From Chlamydiota bacterium (GTDB lineage: Bacteria; Chlamydiota; Chlamydiia; Chlamydiales; SM23-39), in assembly GCA_027449725.1 (NCBI GenBank), contig DAIDLB010000041.1, positions 1 through 11,667 of the forward strand: a stretch of 11,667 nucleotides of DNA, given 5' to 3'. The stretch's first letter is position 1. Every line of letters starts with the position of its first letter. Shown here piece by piece: positions 1 through 5,843 of this stretch. The notes beneath the pieces are model-generated. The model did no database searches. It saw nothing but the letters and a program-made list of their open reading frames with translations, and was not told the origin of the DNA. The position numbers and the translations under genes were made by a program.

Positions 1-1371
1 TCCGGCAAGCTGGATCAAGATGATTTGGATCCACGCCGCGCCAGACTTGCCAAGACGCGCGCCCACGACGTCGATCGCAGCCTTACCTTTTACCTTCGAT
101 TCCTTATCCAGCGGAATATAAGACATTTCTTTCGTCGCATCGAAAAAGGCGTATTTGCAGATCTTGCTTGAGACGTTTTGGAAGGCGCCGAAAAGGACGA
201 TCAGGAGGAGCGGGGAGAGGCCGAAAAGAGAGCTGAGAGGGGAGACCCAATCGGGGTTTTGGAAGAGCGCAAGGAAGATCAGGGTTCCGGCGCCGACGAC
301 GATCGGGGTCACCTGGGCGCAAAAATGCCACCCGAGCGTGCGGATGATCATGCCGCTAAACAGAGTGGTAATGAAAAACGAGCAGATGCCGACCGAGGAG
401 GTGATCGTGGCCATAAAGCCCTGGTACGAGCCGGTATCGGGATAGGCCTGACCGAGGTTTGCCTTCCAGGTCACTTCCGCGAGGTTCATCGTCAAGCCGT
501 AGGCGATCACGATGACGGCGATGCACCGGAGATATTTTGAGCGGACGATGAACTTGATGCTGTCTTTCAGAGAAAGTTTTGTCTTTTCCTCATGCGAAAC
601 TCCATGGCTTTCAGGATTATAGAACCGCTTGTCAGTGAGGACGTAGCGGGTCAGCCACCAATGAAGGAGCATGATCGAGCCGCAAAAACCAAGGACGTAG
701 CAGCTGAGGAACTTCAGGGCGACGGGGAACTGGCTGCCGATGAATTTTCCTGTGTAATAGCAGACGACGGGTCCTGTCAGCATTTGGGCGATATCGCCGC
801 CGGCGATAAAGAGGTTGTAGTAGCGTTTGGCTTCCCCGAAGTTGCAAATATGGTTTACAAACCCCCAAAAGAGAAGGAAGATGACGACCCCGCCCCAAAG
901 CTCCGCGATGACGAAAAAGAGCGATTGCATCCAGTTGCGGTAGATGGCAACCCAGTGGGAGTTTTGCTCTCCCAGGACGCTCTGAAGCCAGTCGGCCGAG
1001 GCATGGGGGGAGAGGGTGTCGAGGTTGGGGTAGAGGACAAAGCCGTAGAGGAGGACGAAAGAGAGGAAGAAGAGGATGATCCCGTAAAAAAGGGTTTTCC
1101 TGTGAAAGATATTCGTTAACTTGGAATAGAGGAGAGTTGCCGCCAAGGCGCAGGGGAGGACGATCCACCCTTTCAGGATTGGGATCACCTCGGCCCCGCC
1201 CCCTTTTGCCGTGACTACGAAGGCGTCTTTCATGGAAGTCAGGATTTGATAGGTAAACGAGATGAAAAATTTCATGAAAAGAAGGGGAAGGATCTTCTTT
1301 AGTTCATAGGCGTGAATGGGCCAAAATCTCTGGCGCCACTTGCCGAAGGACGTCGTTGTTGCTTCAGTCAT
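1..1371 (-). CDS. ATP/ADP translocase (NTT/Tlc family), 3' end cut by window edge
   Basis: Inner-membrane nucleotide transporter of the kind that lets energy-parasitic bacteria exchange ADP for host ATP or import nucleotides. I translated the minus strand from the ATG at 1371: 457 codons stay open to position 1, so about 50-80 C-terminal residues are missing compared with the usual ~500-530. Family hallmarks are visible: a charged first-helix segment with MKDAFVV (residues 47-53), GGGAEVIP (57-64), AELWGG (156-161, with the membrane glutamate E157 that is conserved in the family), FWGFVNHI shortly after it, EAKRYYNLF, and a C-terminal EMSYIPLDKESK (415-426) followed by GKAAIDV. About ten or more hydrophobic segments are present. 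It lies 88 bp downstream of the msrB-like gene on the same strand, with a possible promoter of its own in the gap. Chlamydiae carry several NTT paralogues with different substrates (ATP/ADP, UTP, NAD, general nucleotides). I cannot assign the subtype from sequence alone. Confidence 0.93.
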   Translation of the reverse strand, partial: MTEATTTSFGKWRQRFWPIHAYELKKILPLLFMKFFISFTYQILTSMKDAFVVTAKGGGAEVIPILKGWIVLPCALAATLLYSKLTNIFHRKTLFYGIILFFLSFVLLYGFVLYPNLDTLSPHASADWLQSVLGEQNSHWVAIYRNWMQSLFFVIAELWGGVVIFLLFWGFVNHICNFGEAKRYYNLFIAGGDIAQMLTGPVVCYYTGKFIGSQFPVALKFLSCYVLGFCGSIMLLHWWLTRYVLTDKRFYNPESHGVSHEEKTKLSLKDSIKFIVRSKYLRCIAVIVIAYGLTMNLAEVTWKANLGQAYPDTGSYQGFMATITSSVGICSFFITTLFSGMIIRTLGWHFCAQVTPIVVGAGTLIFLALFQNPDWVSPLSSLFGLSPLLLIVLFGAFQNVSSKICKYAFFDATKEMSYIPLDKESKVKGKAAIDVVGARLGKSGAAWIQIILIQLAG

Positions 1372-1397
1372 TCAATCCCGTATGCAAAACCTCAAAG

Positions 1398-1427
1398 GTT
1401 ATACCTCTTTTGGTTCTTAAATTGCAA
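1398..1427 (-). promoter_or_regulatory. Possible sigma70-type promoter for the translocase gene
   Basis: Read on the minus strand, TTGCAA (1427-1422) and TATAAC (1403-1398) are separated by 18 bp, close to the -35/-10 consensus. The predicted transcript would start near 1391, leaving a leader of about 20 nt before the ATG at 1371. A short inverted repeat (AACCT-CAA-AGGTT, 1388-1400) overlaps the -10 and start region and could be an operator, but a 5-bp stem may be chance. The ribosome site is weak (GGGA, four bases before the ATG). Confidence 0.4.
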
Positions 1428-1459
1428 TACCTGGTCAAAACGCATGTAAATAAAATCTT

Positions 1460-1888
1460 TTAATTGGGGAGGAATTGTAGGGAGATCGAATTGATCGTGT
1501 AGCGGAGCCGGCGGTCCTTGGCATCCCGAAAGACGTGTCCGAGATGGCTGTCGCAGCCGCGGCAGAGCACCTCGTAGCGCTTGAAGGGGAGGCTTCGGTC
1601 TTCCTTGATCCAGACATGTTTTTGAACGACCGGTTCGGTAAAGCTCGGCCATCCGTTGCCGGCCTCATATTTTGAGGCGGAGGAAAAGAGGGCGAGATTG
1701 CAGCCGGCGCAGTGGTAGGTCCCCTCTTGTTCCTGATGGAGATATTCTCCGGAGAAAGCCAGTTCGGTCGCCTTTTTACGCATGACGCAGTAGCGCTCGC
1801 GGCCGAGCAGGACGCGCCATTCTTCGTCCGTCCTGACGGTCTTTTCGCCGCTCCAGAGTAGGATTGCAAGGAGGAGGAAAGAAACCAT
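1460..1888 (-). CDS. msrB: MsrB-like protein with a signal sequence, lacking the usual catalytic cysteine
   Basis: Methionine sulfoxide reductase B fold (142 aa). MsrB enzymes reduce methionine-R-sulfoxide in proteins using an active-site Cys and usually a resolving Cys. Seen here: two zinc CxxC pairs (C60/C63 and C109/C112), the substrate-pocket motif GWPSF (79-83), HLGHVF (115-120) and the C-terminal RYTINSISLQF. The catalytic position in RYC(I/V)NS is Thr131, and the position of the resolving Cys in GCGWPSF is Asn78. C34 (in YCVMR) is the only cysteine outside the zinc pairs. Residues 2-14 are strongly hydrophobic, suggesting Sec export or a membrane anchor. The start is uncertain: the good ribosome site AAAGGAG (1912-1906) is 17 nt from the ATG at 1888 but only 5 nt from an in-frame ATT at 1900, which would add two lysines before the hydrophobic core. 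The fold assignment is secure. Reductase activity is not. Confidence 0.85.
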   Translation of the reverse strand: MVSFLLLAILLWSGEKTVRTDEEWRVLLGRERYCVMRKKATELAFSGEYLHQEQEGTYHCAGCNLALFSSASKYEAGNGWPSFTEPVVQKHVWIKEDRSLPFKRYEVLCRGCDSHLGHVFRDAKDRRLRYTINSISLQFLPN

Positions 1889-1930
1889 TTTTTTTCCAAT
1901 ATATTCTCCTTTGAGCTATACACGTTAGTG

Positions 1931-2326
1931 ATGATTCAGTCGACGATTGTGACGAAAGCGCCTCCGGAAGCCGTTTGGGCCGTCTGGAAAAAGGCGCATA
2001 ATATGGATGAAACCTTTGTCCCCGGCAAAAAGGGCAAGGCGAAAGCCCTCTCCTACCGGATCCTGGAGGTTTCGGAGGGAAGCCACTTTACCATCCTCTG
2101 GAGAAGCCTCTTCGTCAGGCTTCTCTTTAGTCACAGGGTCGCCCCCATGGAAGGCGGCTCAGAAATCCGCTACAGCGTCCAGATCCGAGGCCCCCTCGCT
2201 TGGCCGATGCGCTTTCTCCTCCGCTCCAAGATCGAGAGGAACCTCGCCTTCGTCCTCAAGTCGCTCGGCAAAGAGTTAGAATGTAGCATAAAAACCGCCC
2301 CGGACAGTCGGCGCGGCCCAAAGTGA
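1931..2326 (+). CDS. Small SRPBCC (START/Bet v1-like) domain protein, internally shortened
   Basis: 131 aa, cytoplasmic, no signal peptide. The opening TKAPPEAVWAVW is the typical first strand and helix of SRPBCC/polyketide-cyclase-type lipid- or ligand-binding folds. It ends with the long amphipathic C-terminal helix expected of the fold (about residues 100-120). It resembles the second SRPBCC gene in this window (VAP motif in the central strand, same helix at the end). Compared with that protein it lacks roughly 13-15 residues after the first helix, where the other has a W-x-x-W-D segment and an acidic E-E-P-F stretch. GTG at 1928 could serve as start, but the following ATG gives the same protein minus one residue. 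No clear ribosome site is visible. TTCCAA-17-TATACA (1894-1922) could be a promoter, which would make the mRNA nearly leaderless. The gene is divergent from the msrB-like gene. Its last 51 bp overlap the convergent HExxxH gene. Substrate and function unknown. Confidence 0.78.
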   Translation: MIQSTIVTKAPPEAVWAVWKKAHNMDETFVPGKKGKAKALSYRILEVSEGSHFTILWRSLFVRLLFSHRVAPMEGGSEIRYSVQIRGPLAWPMRFLLRSKIERNLAFVLKSLGKELECSIKTAPDSRRGPK

Positions 2327-3568
2327 ATACCCCGGCAAAAAGCCGCCTGTCTTGCCGCCGAACTCTCCTTCGAAGCCGCAGCTCTCTTTCCACCGCCAGA
2401 ACAGGAGCGCTGAGAGGGAAAAGCCGTTTTTCATCGTATGTCTTTGAGAATAGGGATAAAGGGGGGCGGGAAGCCTTCCTTTTGCAGCGATCTCGGAAAA
2501 GGGGATAGAGGCGGGCTGTAGAAGGAGCTTCGGCTGGCGCCAGGCGTCGAAGCGCATTCCAAGATCCCACCTGCCGAGGCGGCAGATCATGGGCGAGAAC
2601 ATCCCGATGCCGAAGTAGTTATTGTAGGCGTGCCTGCCGGCCTTGAGGTAGAAGTAATAGACGCCTCCCCGTTTTCCGGCGAGATAGTTTTCCACAAAAT
2701 ATTCAGGTCCAAATGGAGTGAGCCCCAGCCGTGCGCTGAAGAGATATCCTGCCGACCAGGTTCGGATCATCGGAATTTTAGTGTCCCTCCCCGAAGCGAT
2801 GTAGTGGATGAGAGACCAGATCGCATAGTATGTAAACGGGTCGAGAAGCCCGATCCAGGAGAGGGAGCGGAGGCGGCTGCTGCTGAGGTGTTTTTCCGGA
2901 TAGGTTAAGTTCAGCCAATGAAGGTAGTCGTTGATGTCATGACCGCTCGTTTCTCCTCCGGTTCGGACCACTTTCAGCGAGCCGATGTAAAAGGCGATAT
3001 CGTGCTGGGAGAGAAGATAGAGACAGCCTTGGCGGGCATCGAGGATCCTGTTGTCCAGCCACGTCCATTTCGCCTCATTGGCCAAGACGGCGGTCGCCTC
3101 AATCCCGCCCTGCGATACCGCCGTCTCCTCGGTTGTTGTGAAGCGCTCTGTCATCGCATACACCGTCGCGCCGCCTCCGCTGCCGTAGGGAGGGGGTGCA
3201 TCGAACTGATAGCCGAGGACTTTTGCTCTCGATTTGCCGAGGTCGCGGATCCGGTAGCCGTGGCCGAACACCTCGTGCTGCACCACCATCGCCAGGTAAT
3301 TGAGGGGGAGCCAGAACGAGATCAGCTCGCTGAGCCGAAGCGTTCTTGCCTGAGCGCTTTTTGATGGAGGCATCTTGAACCACCAGTCTTCGGCCGCCTC
3401 AACCAAACGGGTAGCAAAGAGAAGATCTTCTCCGCCGGCATAAGGAGAAAAATCGATATCGGCCTGAATCAGATAAGCGGGCTTCCCGGCTTCTGCCGCA
3501 GGGCAAACAATCAAGAAAACAAAGACAAATCGAATCCAATTTGGTATGAGAGAGTGTATGCGATGCAT
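2276..3568 (-). CDS. Secreted, probably outer-membrane protein with HExxxH motif
   Basis: 430 aa. I do not recognise a named family. An N-terminal signal peptide is clear: basic residues, hydrophobic core FVFVFLIV (14-21), and an AEA cleavage site before G28. Residues 98-103 read H-E-V-F-G-H, an HExxxH motif followed by G-Y. This resembles the zinc-binding HExxxH-G of TldD-type peptidases, though nothing else here looks like TldD. After it come a G/P-rich loop (about 122-133) and aromatic-rich text. The final ~120 residues alternate aromatic and small residues and end in phenylalanine, as outer-membrane beta-barrel proteins often do. It may be a membrane-bound metallopeptidase or a barrel in which the motif has another role. 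The 3' end overlaps the SRPBCC gene by 51 bp. The 5' end overlaps the divergent DUF155 gene by 11-23 bp, so its promoter must lie inside that gene. No strong ribosome site is visible. Confidence 0.82.
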   Translation of the reverse strand: MHRIHSLIPNWIRFVFVFLIVCPAAEAGKPAYLIQADIDFSPYAGGEDLLFATRLVEAAEDWWFKMPPSKSAQARTLRLSELISFWLPLNYLAMVVQHEVFGHGYRIRDLGKSRAKVLGYQFDAPPPYGSGGGATVYAMTERFTTTEETAVSQGGIEATAVLANEAKWTWLDNRILDARQGCLYLLSQHDIAFYIGSLKVVRTGGETSGHDINDYLHWLNLTYPEKHLSSSRLRSLSWIGLLDPFTYYAIWSLIHYIASGRDTKIPMIRTWSAGYLFSARLGLTPFGPEYFVENYLAGKRGGVYYFYLKAGRHAYNNYFGIGMFSPMICRLGRWDLGMRFDAWRQPKLLLQPASIPFSEIAAKGRLPAPLYPYSQRHTMKNGFSLSALLFWRWKESCGFEGEFGGKTGGFLPGYSLWAAPTVRGGFYATF

Positions 3569-4352
3569 TGCTTATTGTACCTGCGCTAATTATGAACTAA
3601 CGCAGCTCTTCCAATTTTTTCAAGCTTCGGGGGCCGTTCAGATCTCGAGGGAAATTGTCCATCTCCCGTTGAAAGATGAAAAGGGAGCGAAGCGCGACAT
3701 CTTCTTTTTTGCTTTCGGGACAGCGGTCTTTTGGGGATGCCAGCAGGATGAAGAAAAAAAAATCCTTTCGGCCATCAAGCCTTTCGCCAAAGAATCGATC
3801 GGCAAGGTCGAACTCGATGAATTTTCTTTTGTCTATGGAAACAAGATGCAGATCAAAGAAGATGAGATCATGCTCCATAAGAAAGATTTCCTGGTCAAAC
3901 TGGCCATTTCTTACGCCCTCGTTCAATCGGTGAAGCTGACCGTCTTTGAAAATGCGATCGATAAGACGATTGAAACCTCAAAACAGATCCCCAAAAACCT
4001 GGCCGATCGGGGCCGGATCTCCCTTTCCCGCCTCCAAACATCGCGCAAAATCGGACAGCTATATTTGGAGCGCAACTACATCAACCTCCACTCCGAAATC
4101 CTCGATACGCCCGAATTCTTTTGGGACCACGCAGAGCTGGAACTTTTTTACCGCAAGACGATCCACTATCTCGATGTGACCAAGCGGGTCGAGCTTCTCA
4201 ACCGGCGGCTGACGCTTCTCCACGAACTCTTCGAGATCCTTGGCAATGAGCTAAACCACCGCCACTCGTCCCGCCTGGAATGGACGATCATTATTTTAAT
4301 TTTAATTGAGATCGCTTTGGCGATCTCGAGAGATCTTCTCCACCTTCTTTAG
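3558..4352 (+). CDS. RMD1/YagE (DUF155) family membrane-anchored protein
   Basis: 264 aa. Matches the DUF155 family (yeast Rmd1/Sif2-Sif3, human RMND1; bacterial role unknown). Landmarks: RCIAYCT at the N-terminus, FGTAVFWG in the middle, AISYALVQSVKL, then INLHSEILDTPEFFW and the long helical part with YLDVTKRVELLNRRL, followed by a single C-terminal membrane helix (LEWTIIILILIEIALAI). Eukaryotic relatives act at mitochondria and RMND1 supports mitochondrial translation. For the bacterial protein I can only say it is probably a tail-anchored inner-membrane protein. Start chosen at 3558 because the family begins close to RCxAYC and GAGAG lies five bases upstream. An in-frame ATG at 3546 would add four residues. 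Either way the start overlaps that of the divergent HExxxH gene. Within the last codons, 4308-4327 forms a perfect 8-bp stem with a 4-base loop but lacks a T-tract. Confidence 0.9.
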   Translation: MRCIAYCTCANYELTQLFQFFQASGAVQISREIVHLPLKDEKGAKRDIFFFAFGTAVFWGCQQDEEKKILSAIKPFAKESIGKVELDEFSFVYGNKMQIKEDEIMLHKKDFLVKLAISYALVQSVKLTVFENAIDKTIETSKQIPKNLADRGRISLSRLQTSRKIGQLYLERNYINLHSEILDTPEFFWDHAELELFYRKTIHYLDVTKRVELLNRRLTLLHELFEILGNELNHRHSSRLEWTIIILILIEIALAISRDLLHLL

Positions 4353-4441
4353 CCCTGCGAAGCGAGTTTTGCAATTCCCTCTTTGCCCAAAAGCAAGCGC
4401 ATCGCCTATCCTTCTTGATCGCATCGCATTGGAAAGAAGAA

Positions 4442-5362
4442 ATGAGCATTGAGGCAGGGAGAACCCTGCAGAATCGGGCGTTTTTGGGCATTCTGCTCAT
4501 GATGGGCGGGCTGGCTCTCTACGCGCTTTCCGACGCGTTCCTCAAATATTTTATGGCCGCCTACCCGGTTCCCCAGGCGCTTTTTTTACGGGCTTTGACG
4601 AGGCTCTGTCCTTTTCTCCTCGTTGCCCATTTTCTTGGGGGAGTCTCCAGGATCCTCTCGACCGAGCATCCCAAAAGCCATCTCATCCGCCTCGTTGTCA
4701 ACCTGGCTTATACCGCTGCCTTTATGTACGCCTTTTCGATGGGGTCGTTGACCTTTGTCTATACGCTGAGCTACACCTCCCCCTTCTTCATGATCGCGCT
4801 TAGCTCGCTCATCCTCAAGGAAAAGGTGCCCCGTGAAAGATGGATCGCCGTCGGGATTGGGATGATCGGTATTTTGATCGCGATGAAGCCTCAGCCGAAT
4901 CTGCTTGGAGCTGCAGCCCTTTTGGCCCTCGTAGGCACCTCTCTTGGCGCGCTTCACAAAATCCTGATGCGCCGCCTCGCGGCGACGGAGCACAGTCTGA
5001 CGATTGCGATCTATCCAAATCTCGCGATGATGCTGGCCACCAGCTGTTTTCTCTTTCAAAACTGGCAGCCGATGCCCTGGTCTCACTGGGCGCTCTTTGC
5101 TTTTGTCGGAGCCTTTACTGCGGCCGGGCAATACGCGATTGTGCAGGCGCTCCGGTTTGCTCAGGGGTCGGTGTTGGCATCGATCGATTATTCGACCTTC
5201 TTTTGGGTCGCCCTCCTCGACTATCTTTGGTGGGAAAAAGTTGCTGAGGCGCATATTCTCCTCGGCGCCGCAATCATTGTTGGAAGCAATCTCTATATTC
5301 TTTATTGTACTAGACGAGAAGAGGCAAAGAAGAGGATGAGGGATGTTCCGATGGGCGCTTGA
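4442..5362 (+). CDS. EamA/DMT-family inner-membrane transporter
   Basis: 306 aa from the ATG at 4442. Ten predicted transmembrane helices arranged as two EamA repeats. The first runs from LLMMGGLALYALSDAF to about the GIGMIGILIAM helix, ending with the typical SLILKEKVPRERW turn that precedes it. The second ends with SIDYSTFFWVALLDYLWWEK, the equivalent turn. DMT transporters move metabolites or cofactors. In Chlamydia and Rickettsia a member of this family exchanges S-adenosylmethionine for S-adenosylhomocysteine, so that is a candidate substrate, but nothing here proves it. The start at 4442 has GGAAAG five bases upstream. A TTG at 4415 would extend it by nine residues. The 89-bp gap after the DUF155 gene contains TTGCCC-18-TATCCT (4383-4412), a weak promoter candidate. 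The 3' end overlaps the next gene by 20 bp. Confidence 0.9.
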   Translation: MSIEAGRTLQNRAFLGILLMMGGLALYALSDAFLKYFMAAYPVPQALFLRALTRLCPFLLVAHFLGGVSRILSTEHPKSHLIRLVVNLAYTAAFMYAFSMGSLTFVYTLSYTSPFFMIALSSLILKEKVPRERWIAVGIGMIGILIAMKPQPNLLGAAALLALVGTSLGALHKILMRRLAATEHSLTIAIYPNLAMMLATSCFLFQNWQPMPWSHWALFAFVGAFTAAGQYAIVQALRFAQGSVLASIDYSTFFWVALLDYLWWEKVAEAHILLGAAIIVGSNLYILYCTRREEAKKRMRDVPMGA

Positions 5363-5777
5363 ATCGCAAGTTCACATCAAAGCAAAGCCTAAAGAAGTGT
5401 GGGACGCTTGGGCGGATGCTGCGTCGTGGGTAAAATGGGACTCTTGCACCAAAGCCCTCTCTCTGGAGGAGCCTTTTTGCAGCGGTTCGACAGGCCAGCG
5501 AAAAGCCATCGGCTGCTTTTCAGCGCCTATCTCCATCGTCTTTGCGGAGCAAGGCAAACGTTTTTGCATGAAGACGAGGCTCTTCGGCGCTAAAGTCGTC
5601 TACAGCTATTATGTCGCGCCCTGGTGGGATGAGAAGGTGCGAGTCGTCCAGCATATCGAAGTGTCTGGCTTTTTCGCCCCGCTTCTTTGGCTCTTTGCCG
5701 GGAGAAAGTGGAAGAAGCGGCTGCCCGATTCGATGAAGAATTTCTCTTCTTTTGTAGAAAATAAGCTGACTCAATAA
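5343..5777 (+). CDS. SRPBCC-fold protein translationally coupled to the transporter
   Basis: 144 aa, cytoplasmic. The start HIKAKPKEVWDAWADAASW is typical of the SRPBCC (START-like) superfamily, whose members bind hydrophobic ligands in a deep cavity. The central VYSYYVAP and the C-terminal helix RLPDSMKNFSSFVEN complete the fold. Length is normal for the family. It starts inside the transporter gene (20-bp overlap) with GAGG and AGGG immediately before the ATG at 5343, so its translation is likely coupled to the transporter and the two may share a function, perhaps binding or modifying the carried compound (inference). It is paralogous in architecture to the gene at 1931, which lacks the W-x-x-W-D segment seen here. 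Function unknown. Confidence 0.82.
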   Translation: MFRWALESQVHIKAKPKEVWDAWADAASWVKWDSCTKALSLEEPFCSGSTGQRKAIGCFSAPISIVFAEQGKRFCMKTRLFGAKVVYSYYVAPWWDEKVRVVQHIEVSGFFAPLLWLFAGRKWKKRLPDSMKNFSSFVENKLTQ

Positions 5778-5804
5778 GAAACGTTCCGCTTGATTTGTTT
5801 TTCG

Positions 5805-5843
5805 TAATATGATTTTGTTTTGTTGTAAAACAAAACAAAAATC
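5805..5843 (+). promoter_or_regulatory. -10 element and A/T-rich inverted repeat abutting the nuclease start codon
   Basis: TAATAT at 5805-5810 is a near-perfect -10 hexamer, though I find no good -35 at 16-18 bp. Directly after it, 5813-5824 (TTTTGTTTTGTT) pairs perfectly with 5829-5840 (AACAAAACAAAA) around the loop GTAA: a 12-bp stem, extended by two more pairs past a single bulged A. The repeat ends one base before the ATG at 5844 and occupies the place where a ribosome site would be. None is visible there. No T-tract follows on either strand, so it is not an intrinsic terminator. It may be an operator across the transcription start or a 5' hairpin that controls translation. Confidence 0.55.

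Noticed and set aside
592..1119. Long plus-strand open frame with charged product opposite the translocase gene.
   Set aside because: It is the complement of the well-supported translocase coding sequence, has low-complexity acidic/basic content and no ribosome site.
4308..4327. Perfect 8-bp stem with TTTG loop near the end of the DUF155 gene, considered as a terminator.
   Set aside because: It lies inside the coding region and has no T-tract after it on either strand. It codes for the conserved C-terminal membrane helix region, so it may be chance.
4586..5254. Long minus-strand open frame opposite the EamA transporter.
   Set aside because: The opposite strand encodes a clear ten-helix transporter. 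This product is arginine/lysine-rich with no recognisable domain, as expected of an antisense frame.
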